From contig NZ_JBFDAH010000016.1 of the NCBI RefSeq assembly GCF_040719265.1, positions 1 through 64,000 on the forward strand: a stretch of DNA of 64,000 nt, in the 5' to 3' direction. Shown here one piece after another: positions 34,423 through 43,917 of this stretch (position 1 is its first letter; every line of letters starts with the position of its first letter). Position numbers and translations under genes: made by a program. Below the pieces are notes generated by a model. It had not been told where the DNA came from. It worked only from the letters and a program-made list of their open reading frames with translations, and ran no database searches. Origin of the DNA: Aliikangiella maris. GTDB taxonomy: Bacteria > Pseudomonadota > Gammaproteobacteria > Enterobacterales > Kangiellaceae.

Positions 34423-36315
34423 TTAGTCAAAAGCTTCCAGTTGTTCATGAATTTCTAACCATTCCTCTTCTAATGTTTCCATTTGAGATTTTAGTTCATT
34501 AGAGCGAGTAACAGTCTGCGCTAATTTATCTTTATTTTCCTCTTGATACAGTGAATTGTCAGCCAATATTGTATCGATTTGTTCACTTTCCTGTTGAAAT
34601 TGCGCAATCAGTTGTTCAACTTTCTTTAAGCGATTTGTCAATGGGGCTTTTTGTTGGCGTTTTTCTGCTTCCAGTCGTTTTTGTTCTTTTTTGTTTTGTG
34701 CAGAATGTGTTTTAGACTCCTCTGCTGCCTTGGTATTGGCACCCCAGCGGTTTTCATTGAGCCACTTTTGATAATCAGACAGGTCACCCGCAAATGGATT
34801 GACCTGACCATCATTAACCAGCCAGAACTCATCGACTACGCTTTCCATTAAATTCTTATCATGCGCAACCAGTATGACGGCACCGTCAAATTCTTGCAGG
34901 GCTAACGATAATGCTTCGCGCATTTCTATATCAAAGTGGTTAGTTGGTTCGTCGAGTAACAGTAAGTTAGGTTTCGTCCAGGTAATCATGGCTAGTACTA
35001 ATCTGGCTTTTTCGCCGCCAGAAAAGCCACTGACTTTATCGAGTGTTTTATCGCCATGAAAGGCAAATCCGCCTAAAAAGTTACGTGCATCCTGTTCACT
35101 GATATCTTCACCCAAAGATTGTATGTGCCAAATCGGTGACTGGTCTAAATTGAGTTGTTCAACCTGATGTTGTGCGAAATAACCGGCATTAAAATGCTTG
35201 TTACGCTGAATTTCTCCTGTTTGTGCTGGTAACTCTCCGCAAATCAGCTTTATTAACGTCGACTTACCCTCACCATTGCGACCTAACAGACCAATCCGCT
35301 GTCCGGCCAGAATGCGCATTTTTATCTGCTTGAGAATGGTGGTTTGTCCATAGCCCACATCAACTTGCTGTAAATCAATTAGTTCGGTCAAATTTTTGTT
35401 GATTTCTGCAAATTCAAAGCTGAATTTGGTACGAATTTGTACGGCACTGACCTTATCCATACGTTCCAATGCCTTTACCCGGCTTTGCGCTTGTGTGGCT
35501 TTGCTGGCTTTAGCTTTAAAGCGGGTAATAAATTTTTCCAGATGCTCGATTTCTTTTTGTTGCTTTTCAAATTGAGCTTGTTGCAGGATTTCTTTTTCTT
35601 GCTTTTGCTTTTCAAAGCCCGAATAGTTACCCGTATATTGATCAATTTTTTGATTATTGAAATATAAAATATGGCTGGCAAAACTATCTAAGAAATCGCG
35701 ATCATGAGAAATGGTAATTAACATGCCTTGATAGCGTCTTAAAAAATCCTGTAGCCAAAGCACGGCTTCTAGGTCCAAATGGTTGGTTGGCTCATCGAGC
35801 AGCAGTAAATCTGCCGGTTGAATTAATGCCTGTGCTAAATTCAAGCGCATACGCCAGCCACCCGAAAGTGCTTTGACGGCGGAGCCCATTTGTGCTTCGG
35901 TAAAACTGAGTCCAGTCAGTAGCTTGGCTGCTTCAGCCGGTAACGACCAGCCGTTAATGGCCTCAAGTTTGGCGTGTACCGCAGCAATTTGATGACCATC
36001 TTCTTGAGTTTCTGCTATTTTCAGTTGCTCAATAAGTTGTGAGTACTCACTGTGGCCTTGGAGGACATAATCAACCGCGGTTAATTCAACACCCGGTGTT
36101 TCTTGCTTGGCAGAACTAATTACCCATTTCGGGGGAAATTCTAATTCACCATTTTCTGGTGAAAGCTCATGTTTAAGCAGTTGAAATAAACTTGATTTAC
36201 CACAGCCATTTTTGCCGACAATTCCAATTTTCTGATCGGGGTACAGGGTTAAGTCAATTTTATCGAGTAATTGCTTACTGCCTTGAAATAACGAAAGTTT
36301 TTTGAAGCGTATCAT
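34423..36315 (-). CDS. yheS: ABC-F family ATPase YheS
   Basis: The ATG at 36315 starts MIRFKKLSLFQGSKQLLD, the expected ABC-F N-terminus; the open frame upstream is not coding. The 630-residue protein has two ABC domains: Walker A in IGIVGKNGCGKSSLFQ and GLLGRNGEGKSTLIKL, signatures ALSGGWRMRL and GFSGGEKARL, and DEPTNHLD and DEPTNHFD. A linker (about 230-320) and a C-terminal charged coiled-coil complete it. No membrane domain is present, so it acts on ribosomes; YheS helps translation past arrest sequences in E. coli. It is the first gene of a yheS-yheV-hpt unit. Confidence 0.9.
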   Translation of the reverse strand: MIRFKKLSLFQGSKQLLDKIDLTLYPDQKIGIVGKNGCGKSSLFQLLKHELSPENGELEFPPKWVISSAKQETPGVELTAVDYVLQGHSEYSQLIEQLKIAETQEDGHQIAAVHAKLEAINGWSLPAEAAKLLTGLSFTEAQMGSAVKALSGGWRMRLNLAQALIQPADLLLLDEPTNHLDLEAVLWLQDFLRRYQGMLITISHDRDFLDSFASHILYFNNQKIDQYTGNYSGFEKQKQEKEILQQAQFEKQQKEIEHLEKFITRFKAKASKATQAQSRVKALERMDKVSAVQIRTKFSFEFAEINKNLTELIDLQQVDVGYGQTTILKQIKMRILAGQRIGLLGRNGEGKSTLIKLICGELPAQTGEIQRNKHFNAGYFAQHQVEQLNLDQSPIWHIQSLGEDISEQDARNFLGGFAFHGDKTLDKVSGFSGGEKARLVLAMITWTKPNLLLLDEPTNHFDIEMREALSLALQEFDGAVILVAHDKNLMESVVDEFWLVNDGQVNPFAGDLSDYQKWLNENRWGANTKAAEESKTHSAQNKKEQKRLEAEKRQQKAPLTNRLKKVEQLIAQFQQESEQIDTILADNSLYQEENKDKLAQTVTRSNELKSQMETLEEEWLEIHEQLEAFD

Positions 36316-36584
36316 GTGATTGAAGCAAGCCCTGAAAATAGAAAAGTAATCAATTGGATCTGGCGGCGATGTTACCATAAAGTCCTATCTATTGTCTGTT
36401 CAAGGCTTAAGTGACCAATAAGTTAGCGACAAGTACTCAACATCACTGTAACTATAATGAAGTCGCTCGACAGTCTAATCGATGACGAAATATGAAAGAT
36501 TATGAAAGATGGTGATAGCCGACTTATTTTGGTTTTAGGATATGATAAAATAGTGCATCTCCCACAAATATAAAGTACTTCATT

Positions 36585-37532
36585 ATGCGCAAGTCAACTC
36601 TGAGCATGCCGCTGCTTATTCTTTCATTGATTTTGATTTATTGTTCAATCAACAGCGCGAGTGCTGCTCAATTACCAGAAAAGCTACTCAATATGCCAAT
36701 TCACCTAATTGATGGGAAAACCGTCAGATTAGCAGATTATCAAGGTATAAAGCCGGTTTACCTGAAGTTTTGGGCAACCTGGTGTCAACCATGCCGTAAA
36801 GAAATGCCTCACTTCGAACATGTACAACAAACCTTAGGTAAAGACATGGCGGTTATTGGCATTAATTTAGGTGTGAATGATAATTTGCAATCTGTACAAG
36901 AGTTGATCAAAGAATTTAATCTCACTATGCCAACGGCGGTTGATAGGAATGGCGATCTGGCTCAGGCATTTAGATTGTTGGGTACGCCCTATCATTTATT
37001 ATTTGATAAAAATATGAATTTAATTTTTCGTGGTAATGCTGTTGATGAGTCTTTAGATAATAAATTACAGTTAGCTGCCAAAACTCAACCAATTGATTTA
37101 CTTGATGCACAGTTACTTGAAGAACAAAGTGAAAATGTAAAAATCAATTTACAAGACGATAAACTACATGTGCTATTTTTCAGCGCAACCTGGTGCGATT
37201 GGTATTTAAAAGATAGTCGCCCGCAAGTTTCAAAAAATTGCATTCATGCTCAAAAAATTGTGAATCAATTAGCCGATGAGTTTTCTCAAGTACAGTGGCA
37301 TGGATTAATCTCTCGCCTGTGGACCGGCGAAAAAGATTTACAGGAATATCAAAAGAAATATGCAATTAGTTACCCGATTAATATCGACTATAGTAATCGG
37401 CTTTTTCATGAATATGGAATTAATCATCTGCCGACTATGGTTATTATTCAGCAGGGTAAAGTACTAATGAAAACTACTGAATTTAAAGATCTTAAGGCTA
37501 TAAAATCAAAGCTTGCGTTGCAAGCCAAGTAA
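36585..37532 (+). CDS. Periplasmic tandem thioredoxin/TlpA-like protein
   Basis: A 315-residue exported protein (signal peptide about 1-28). The first TlpA-like domain (about 30-165) has a normal active site W66-C67-Q-P-C70. A second thioredoxin-fold domain (about 185-310) carries ATWC204-D-W-Y, with the second cysteine lost, though another Cys at 219 is present and HLPTMVII supplies the cis-Pro. The first domain should be a periplasmic thiol reductase or oxidase; the second is probably a partner-binding or degenerate module. Monocistronic, with a possible sigma-70 promoter (TATGATAAAAT near 36541) upstream. Confidence 0.8.
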   Translation: MRKSTLSMPLLILSLILIYCSINSASAAQLPEKLLNMPIHLIDGKTVRLADYQGIKPVYLKFWATWCQPCRKEMPHFEHVQQTLGKDMAVIGINLGVNDNLQSVQELIKEFNLTMPTAVDRNGDLAQAFRLLGTPYHLLFDKNMNLIFRGNAVDESLDNKLQLAAKTQPIDLLDAQLLEEQSENVKINLQDDKLHVLFFSATWCDWYLKDSRPQVSKNCIHAQKIVNQLADEFSQVQWHGLISRLWTGEKDLQEYQKKYAISYPINIDYSNRLFHEYGINHLPTMVIIQQGKVLMKTTEFKDLKAIKSKLALQAK

Positions 37533-37765
37533 TTTAGATTCTATGAATAAAGACTAACGGTGCGAAATAGTGTTGATTATCGGATCGTTAGTTTTTTAAA
37601 AACTTGTCAAATTTCTACTTGCAATTCATTAAATCCAAAGATAAATTAGGCCCTTACTTTATCGAATAAATTATAATCAGCCGCTTTCATTTTACCCTTT
37701 TTTATATTTATTTTTCTGGGGCTAAGTCACTCCTTAACTCCATTAATACAAGGAGCAAAGGACTC

Positions 37766-38402
37766 ATGGGAAAATCACCGAAATATTCTTTTTTATATAT
37801 GTTAGGTTATTTGTTTGTTATCTGTTTTTTATCGGCCTGTAGTACAGCTGTGACTTCTATTAAAAAAGATAAAGCCTGCTTCTTATTTTGATAATGGACA
37901 ACTGACTACTGAGTACTTTTCGCAGGATGAAAAATATTTTAATTTGATCGTTGGGAAAGCATTTGTCGGTAAACAAATAGTCACAGTATCACAGCAAGAA
38001 AATAGTGATTACAGTATTATTTTTGTATTCGCATCTAATGACTCAGGAAGTTACTATTTGTTAAATAAGAAAACCCTAGTCGCCGAGTTAATCCTAAAAA
38101 AATATGAGTCACATAAAAATTTTCAATTTGCTAAGTCGGAGTTGCTGAGCATAAAAGTCGAAGATGATCAAATTATTGAGGGTATATTAACCCGTCCAAT
38201 AAAACATTCAAATAAAACGCTATTAGTAGTGCCTCATGGTGGGCCAATTGGCATAAGAGATCTCGACAACTTAAATCGAGATGCTCAATACTACACAAGT
38301 CGTGGATACTCTGTACTCAGAGTTAACTTTAGAGGATCTTTTGGTTTTGGTAAGTTGTTTAAACAAAGTGGAGCAATGCTTAACTGTATTAGCTTTAAAT
38401 AA
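37766..38402 (+). pseudogene. Remnant of an S9 (prolyl oligopeptidase) family lipoprotein
   Basis: A lipoprotein signal (MGKSPKYSFLYMLGYL, then LSACS) in one frame stops at 37888. A shifted frame continues with SYFDNGQLTTEYFSQDEKYF and reaches the S9 hydrolase signature LLVVPHGGPIGIRDLDNLN, YYTSRGYSVLRVNFRGSFGF. It ends at 38402, just where the catalytic Ser, Asp and His region should follow. Most of the N-terminal beta-propeller and the whole active-site end are missing. It is an inactive remnant of a secreted peptidase. A good ribosome site (AAGGAG) is still present. Confidence 0.8.
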
Positions 38403-38481
38403 AGTCAAAAATGACAAAGATTTTACTTTCTATGAAGTAGAAAGAAAAAGAAGAAATCATATTTTAAATGAGATTTTATGA

Positions 38482-38955
38482 CACCCTAAATATCAAACTA
38501 TTGATGTTAAACTATTATATGGTATTTCTAATAAACTATTTAAAAGTAAGCAAATACCTGTTTCAACTAAATTATATTCTAAAGGCTTATACGAGTATGT
38601 TGAACGTTATAATGAAAATGAACATATAAAAACTACCAATATTGTTCCGGTCAAAAAGGATCAAAAATTTGGTGTTGTGCTAAATTTCTCTTCAAAAATA
38701 AGCGGAGTCAGCAAAGATGATTATACCGTTGTTAAAGTTCGCTGGAAAATCCCTGATATCAAAGATAAAAGTGGCGTTCGATACCAGGATGTTATTTATT
38801 TGAGGTTGCCTTATGCATATGGTAAGCATAATATTTTTTACACGCTCGATCAGGACTACGAATTAGTTGAGGGAAAATGGCAACTTGAAGTAAGGACACT
38901 GGAAGATCAGTTACTGCATACGGAAACGTTTGTTACCCAAAAGGAAAATAAGTAA
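38482..38955 (+). pseudogene. DUF3859-like gene fragment without start codon
   Basis: From 38482 (just after a TGA) the frame encodes LYEYVERYNENEHIKTTNI, KKDQKFGVVLNFSSKISGV, VRWKIPDIKD and YELVEGKWQLEVRTLEDQLL, which resembles DUF3859 proteins. No ATG exists before a GTG at 38677, which would cut the domain. The sequence before the TGA (VKNDKDFTFYEVERKRRNHI) is also coding-like in the same frame. I read it as a 5-prime-damaged gene joined to the preceding S9 remnant by deletion. Confidence 0.55.
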
Positions 38956-39604
38956 AAGTATCAAATAAAATTTCTATTCCTTATTGTATGTTTTTTATTA
39001 AAGGCAATCATACAATATATAGTGGTTGCTGATTTACAGCGACATTATTTCTCTGCTACTTATTTGAGATATGTCGCTGTAAAAAATAAATATAAAGTCG
39101 ATTGCATATTAGAATAAAAAATTAATCTTCAATTAAGTGATCAATCCCTTGGTCAGATACCCAATCATTTAAGACAGAATAAGCCTTTTCAGCATCATAT
39201 ACCTTTGCCGGTACATTATAAATTAATTTTCCAGTATAAAAATAGGTATCAATATGCTTTATTCATATCCGCTGAGACTAACCATATTCTTATTCATTTA
39301 AGATATAAAAAGAAATAGCAAGTATTAAAATTATCTTGAGATATCTAAGTTTCTTTAATTTAATAAAAGTGATACAACAATGGAGGATTTTTAATGGTGA
39401 AATATTTAATTACAAATCTTGCTTGAATGGCGGGCAGTTTTTTAATCAGTAGTTCTTCAATAAAAACGGTGAGGACCTGGCAGGATGGCCGTGATAAATA
39501 TGGAGTAGGGATTCAGTTTAAAGTGCTTATTTAACAATATCAATGAAGCTGATTACCTGTTAGTATGGCTTTAAATCTATTTGAATAACTAAAAAATAAA
39601 AACG
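38956..39604. other. Decayed intergenic region
   Basis: About 650 bases with only fragments. On the minus strand a 46-codon frame without start (39262-39122) encodes FYTGKLIYNVPAKVYDAEKA and a tail ending HLIED, clearly coding-like. On the plus strand a ribosome-site-led ATG at 39393 reads only ten codons. It appears to be several genes in late decay. Confidence 0.5.
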
Positions 39605-39970
39605 ATGAAAACCAATTTATTTAACACTCGTAAAATTACCATTATTGTTTTATCAATGTTTTTGGTGATATACCATATTGCCAAAATATTTGATGTGTAT
39701 TGGGATCAATCAACAGTTGAACAAACAATGTTGATACATTTACAGTCTATCATTCGAATTTTCATTGTTATTGCACTGATACTGGTTATGCGTAATAAAG
39801 CATATGCGGTTTGGGGGATGTGGGCGAGCATTTCAAGCTTAATATTGACACAATATTTTGTCTATTTTAATGATGCCCAAACAACACTTAGCGTATTCAG
39901 TTATTTAAAAGGTTTTATTATTCCCAGCATAATTACGATATTATGCGTTTATCAAAAAAAAGCATGCTGA
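39605..39970 (+). CDS. Small hypothetical membrane protein
   Basis: A 121-residue protein with four probable membrane helices (about 10-27, 47-62, 69-86, 99-115) and a basic C-terminus, most likely in the inner membrane. The family is not recognised. It is preceded by pseudogene debris and converges with the SDR gene of the catabolic cluster 14 bases away. No strong ribosome site is seen, but the frame is compact and composition is consistent with an integral membrane protein. Confidence 0.55.
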   Translation: MKTNLFNTRKITIIVLSMFLVIYHIAKIFDVYWDQSTVEQTMLIHLQSIIRIFIVIALILVMRNKAYAVWGMWASISSLILTQYFVYFNDAQTTLSVFSYLKGFIIPSIITILCVYQKKAC

Positions 39971-39983
39971 GTGAGGACGCTCA

Positions 39984-40772
39984 TTAAAAACGTCCGCAAT
40001 CCACTTTTATTGTTTCCGCAGTAATCGAGCGTGATGAGTCGCTTGCTAAAAATAGCGCCGCTTGTGCAATATCTTCGGGTTCTACCCAATCTTTGAGTGC
40101 GGAAACATCGGTATAGTTTTCTTTAATAATTGATTCGACCGACCGGTTTTCTGCTTGAGCGCGTTGGTAAACAACTTTTTCCATTAGTTCGCCATTAACC
40201 GCACCAGGACAAATGGCATTAACGCGAATACCATAAGGACCAAGCTCTCTTGCGACTGCTTGTGTCATACCAATAATACCAAACTTTGTTGCACAGTAAG
40301 CGCTGCGCATTGGATAGCCTTGAAGCCCCATGAGTGATGACATATTGATAATGGCACCTTGTTCTTGTTGCATCATGATTTGAGCTGCTTGTTGTAAACA
40401 ATACATGCTGCCTAATAAGTTCACTTCAACACATTTTTGCCATGCCTCATGATCAACATGTGCAATATTGGCGATGGGCCCACTTTGACCAGCATTATTA
40501 ACTAAAACATCCAGTCGCCCAAATTTTTGCTGAATTTTTGTAAAGAGGGAAACCACTTGTTGATAATCACTCACATCACAAGCAATTGCGTGACCACCAA
40601 TTTCATTGGCAACCGACGTGATTGTTGATAAGGTTCGCCCAGTAATAATGACGGTTGCACCTGCTTTTGCAAACTGCTGAGCAATTGATTTGCCAATACC
40701 TGTGCCGCCGCCAGTGATTAAAGCAATCTGATTATCTAAACGAAAATAGTGTGATGTCTTTTTTCTATTCAC
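39984..40772 (-). CDS. SDR family NAD(P)-dependent oxidoreductase
   Basis: A 262-residue classical short-chain dehydrogenase: TGGGTGIGKSIA cofactor loop, NNAGQ, active-site Ser/Tyr/Lys in INMSSLMGL and YCATKFG, and ICPGAV after the active site. An acid residue after the second strand is absent (ITGRTLS), compatible with NADP preference, which is not certain. It is the last gene of the minus-strand catabolic operon, four bases after the DAO-like gene, so it probably oxidises a hydroxyl or reduces a keto intermediate of the same pathway. Confidence 0.88.
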   Translation of the reverse strand: MNRKKTSHYFRLDNQIALITGGGTGIGKSIAQQFAKAGATVIITGRTLSTITSVANEIGGHAIACDVSDYQQVVSLFTKIQQKFGRLDVLVNNAGQSGPIANIAHVDHEAWQKCVEVNLLGSMYCLQQAAQIMMQQEQGAIINMSSLMGLQGYPMRSAYCATKFGIIGMTQAVARELGPYGIRVNAICPGAVNGELMEKVVYQRAQAENRSVESIIKENYTDVSALKDWVEPEDIAQAALFLASDSSRSITAETIKVDCGRF

Positions 40773-40775
40773 AAT

Positions 40776-41879
40776 TTATTCCTTTGAAGAAGATTGAAGA
40801 AAACGATTTGGATCAAATAAAGGCAAAGCTGTTTCTCGTTGTAAAATAAATTCACCCATTAACTGACTGATATAAGGCCCAATGGTATAGCCGCCACGCA
40901 CACAGCCTAAAATAAACAGATTTTCAAATCCGTTTATTGCGCCGGCCAGTGGATAAAAATCTGGCACGTTGGCTTCATAACCTGTCCAGCTTCGCACGAT
41001 ACGTAATTGATTTAATGGTGGCAGTGCATATTGAGCTAGTTGTAGATTGGGTATTAGGGTTTGCATATTTACTTGTCCACTGCCATTGACTGGTTGGCCT
41101 TTGCCTTGCCAACCGCCACCAATTAAAACGGTTCCATTTTTTTTTTGTTTTAAAGTAAGCAAGCCCGTTGCATGACCAATCACTTGGCTGACTAATCGGG
41201 GAGCTCTTTCGGTAACCGAAACTGTATTCACACGTGCGTTGACGGGTAAATCAATATTTAACAATGCCGCTGTATTTTTAAGCCAGGCACCAGTTGCCAT
41301 AAGCAACCTTGGGGCAGAAAATTCACCTTGATTAGTTGTGAGTTGGTATTGATTGGCTTGATAGGTAATTTTTTCTACCTGACAAGATTCATAGACTGAA
41401 ATATTGGCTTGTTTAAGTAGCGTACGATAATAATGTCCGGTTAAACTGGCGTTAGCAAAGCCATCTTCTGCACAATAACTGGCAGCAACAACTTTGTCGG
41501 TTAACTTAGGTTCAATTTTTTTAATTTGCTTGTTCGTTAAAAAATTGATGGGGGCACCTGCTTGAATTTTCTTTTGCATTCGCTGGTGTAATAGTGTGGC
41601 TTCTTGCTCGGTAAAAGCCAGAGTGATGCCTCCGGTTTTTTGAAATCCAACTAAACGACCTGCTTGTTCCCATAAATGATGTCCTGCAATTGCATATGGC
41701 ATTAATGCCACTCTTTTAATTTGCAATGATAACGTGCCCGCGTTCACACCCGATGCGCCCGAACCAATTGAAAACTGTTCGATAATTGCTGGTGCCATGC
41801 CGTTTTTTTTCAAATGGAGCGCAGTAGCACACCCCATAATACCGCCACCAATAATTAATATATCTGGTTGTTTCTTCAT
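40776..41879 (-). CDS. DAO-type FAD oxidoreductase, beta subunit of opine/D-hydroxyproline oxidase-like complex
   Basis: A 367-residue D-amino acid oxidase-family flavoprotein: ILIIGGGIMGCATALHL FAD loop at the start, GASGVNAG, a GAWLK segment and GFENLFILGCVRGGYTIGP near the end. In the HcnC, opine oxidase (OoxB) and D-hydroxyproline dehydrogenase families this is the catalytic subunit that oxidises a C-N bond of an amino acid-like substrate. It overlaps the preceding FAD/NAD subunit gene by four bases, as expected for stoichiometric partners. The exact substrate is unknown. Confidence 0.85.
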   Translation of the reverse strand: MKKQPDILIIGGGIMGCATALHLKKNGMAPAIIEQFSIGSGASGVNAGTLSLQIKRVALMPYAIAGHHLWEQAGRLVGFQKTGGITLAFTEQEATLLHQRMQKKIQAGAPINFLTNKQIKKIEPKLTDKVVAASYCAEDGFANASLTGHYYRTLLKQANISVYESCQVEKITYQANQYQLTTNQGEFSAPRLLMATGAWLKNTAALLNIDLPVNARVNTVSVTERAPRLVSQVIGHATGLLTLKQKKNGTVLIGGGWQGKGQPVNGSGQVNMQTLIPNLQLAQYALPPLNQLRIVRSWTGYEANVPDFYPLAGAINGFENLFILGCVRGGYTIGPYISQLMGEFILQRETALPLFDPNRFLQSSSKE

Positions 41880-43369
41880 TCTGGCGCAGGCTCCGGTATA
41901 GGCAAGTCGCGATAGTTAAAATTATCAACAACTGCTTGTATTGGAATGGGACGAATTGGTGGACGGCAGCTTGCTGGTTTGATTGCGGTGCGTGGTTTTT
42001 GAGTTTGATTGGCAATTAAATAGCTAATTGTTTCACGACAAAACCGGCTGCCACAGGCGCCCATACCACAACGAGTAGCCGCTTTTAAGCTATTGAGCGT
42101 TGTATTACCGGCTGCAATTGCCGCTTGAATCGTTTGTGTATCAATATTTTCACATCGGCAAATGATAGTGTCAGGCTTTAATAGGGATAAAAGTCCTTGC
42201 TTAAATGCCGTGAGTCGATTCATTGCCGCAGTAAACTGGCTGATCGAATCGAGTTTCTTTTTTAAGGGAGTATATTGTTGCAGATAATTGTCTAGATTAA
42301 TTTTTTTTGCGTCCAGTAGTGCGCTAAGTGCGGCAATTTTTCCCGAAAGCGGGGCCGCATCGGCACCTTGGATACCACAACCATCGCCGCATAAATAAAG
42401 ATTTTTTATATTGGTTCGTTGAGCACTATCCGTTTGGGGGCACCAGCTATTAAAATTCACATTAAAATAGTGTTTTACATTGAGCAATTGTGGAATTTCA
42501 ATTGCTGGCAATAAACCGTGTCCTAAACATACGGTATCTGCCTTAATTAATTTGGGTTGCTTGAAGTCTGCTTGCCAGTTTCGATTAACGGGTGCAAGGA
42601 TAACTTGATTAACTGAGTCTTTACCATTAATTTCAATAAGGGTATGACGATGAAAAAATGGAATTCGTTGCCGATAAATTTTAATAATCCAGCGAATACC
42701 TTTTAATCCGTTTTTTAAATTACGAAAAACAGACTTAATCGATTTTAACCATTGCCATGGACTGTTTAAATCAACGATAGCGGTAATCTTGCCTCCAGCA
42801 TTAATAATTTCGTTTGCTACTAATAGTAATAATGGTCCCGTGCCTGCAACAACAATATTTTGACCTGGTAATATTTTTTCTGATTTTAATAGTACTGTTG
42901 CTGCTGCTAGTCCCATTACTCCAGGTTTTGTCCAGCCAGGGACAGGAAATATTTTTTCTTGTGCACCGCTGGCAACAATAAGTTGGGGGGCTCTGGCAAA
43001 AAATAATTTGTTCGGCGATTGACTTGTACTTTCTGAATTTTTTAGTTGATGGTTTGCCGAGTAACTGCTGACAATAAAATGTGCATTAACCGATTCAACC
43101 TGCCAGACGCGATGATTGAACCAAGTGATAACCGAGGAGCTGGCTAATTGTTGACGTAATTGATTGGCGTGAATTAAATCCGATGATGGCTTGTTAATGC
43201 GTAGTGCTGGACTCGGTGCCCGGAAGACTTGGCCTCCTGCTTGTGCAGATTCATCGATTAATAAAACTGAAGAATAATGCTGGCAAGCGATTAATGCTGC
43301 TGCAATCCCCGATGGACCTGCGCCAATAATAATCATTTCAAAAAATTCTATTGGTAAATTATTTTTCAT
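41876..43369 (-). CDS. FAD/NAD(P) oxidoreductase with BFD-type [2Fe-2S], alpha subunit
   Basis: A 497-residue electron-transfer subunit like HcnB/OoxA/sarcosine oxidase alpha. An FAD domain (IIIGAGPSGIAAALIA, near residue 14) is followed by a nucleotide-binding domain (NIVVAGTGPLLLLVANEI, about 178-195) and the second FAD loop (NLYLCGDGCGIQGADAA). The C-terminal BFD-type cluster domain has CRCENIDT and CGMGACGSRFC. It passes electrons from the DAO subunit via the 2Fe-2S partner towards the respiratory chain in related enzymes. It lies 71 bases after the 2Fe-2S gene and overlaps the DAO gene. Confidence 0.87.
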   Translation of the reverse strand: MKNNLPIEFFEMIIIGAGPSGIAAALIACQHYSSVLLIDESAQAGGQVFRAPSPALRINKPSSDLIHANQLRQQLASSSVITWFNHRVWQVESVNAHFIVSSYSANHQLKNSESTSQSPNKLFFARAPQLIVASGAQEKIFPVPGWTKPGVMGLAAATVLLKSEKILPGQNIVVAGTGPLLLLVANEIINAGGKITAIVDLNSPWQWLKSIKSVFRNLKNGLKGIRWIIKIYRQRIPFFHRHTLIEINGKDSVNQVILAPVNRNWQADFKQPKLIKADTVCLGHGLLPAIEIPQLLNVKHYFNVNFNSWCPQTDSAQRTNIKNLYLCGDGCGIQGADAAPLSGKIAALSALLDAKKINLDNYLQQYTPLKKKLDSISQFTAAMNRLTAFKQGLLSLLKPDTIICRCENIDTQTIQAAIAAGNTTLNSLKAATRCGMGACGSRFCRETISYLIANQTQKPRTAIKPASCRPPIRPIPIQAVVDNFNYRDLPIPEPAPE

Positions 43370-43440
43370 GACAATTCGATAAGATATAGTGGATGCTCAT
43401 TGGTTAATTTCACGAGTAAAACCTGGCGGTAACAATCATG

Positions 43441-43797
43441 TTAATTATGCGTATTGGACGCAAGGGTCGTATATTGGGGCGTAGAAATTTTTCCTGCAAA
43501 TATTTTAAGCCCTTGGCTAATTGGATACTGACAGGCTTCGACCAGGTGATCGTTGATTAATACTAGACATTGCTGACAAACTCCCATTGCGCAAAATAAT
43601 CCTTGCGGCTCACCACTAACCGGATTAAAACCGAATAAACGAATATTATTGGCCATTAATGCTGTTGCAATTGTTTCGCCTGAATAAGCGGAATATTTTT
43701 GATGATTAAATTCAAATTCAATAAGCTCCCCACGCGAAATATTTCGGGTGATTCGTAATGGACTTGATGATGCCGATTTTTTATTTAACAGTGACAT
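43441..43797 (-). CDS. [2Fe-2S]-binding subunit (HcnA-like gamma subunit)
   Basis: A 118-residue Fer2_4-type protein: EFNHQKYSAYSGETIATAL, NPVSGEPQGLFCAMGVC, CLVLIN and a final Cys in EACQYPI give the C-x4-C-x2-C plus distant C pattern of a plant-type [2Fe-2S] ferredoxin domain. In HcnABC and D-hydroxyproline dehydrogenase the small subunit is encoded together with the two flavin subunits, exactly as here. Confidence 0.87.
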   Translation of the reverse strand: MSLLNKKSASSSPLRITRNISRGELIEFEFNHQKYSAYSGETIATALMANNIRLFGFNPVSGEPQGLFCAMGVCQQCLVLINDHLVEACQYPISQGLKIFAGKISTPQYTTLASNTHN

Positions 43798-43917
43798 TAT
43801 TAGATTCGTCTATATTCATGGATTGATGATTTAATGCTTATTGTTTAATGGTTGTTGCTCAATGATGATTGTTCAATCATTATTAAAAATTATCTGCTTT
43901 TAGGGTCATTATCATTC

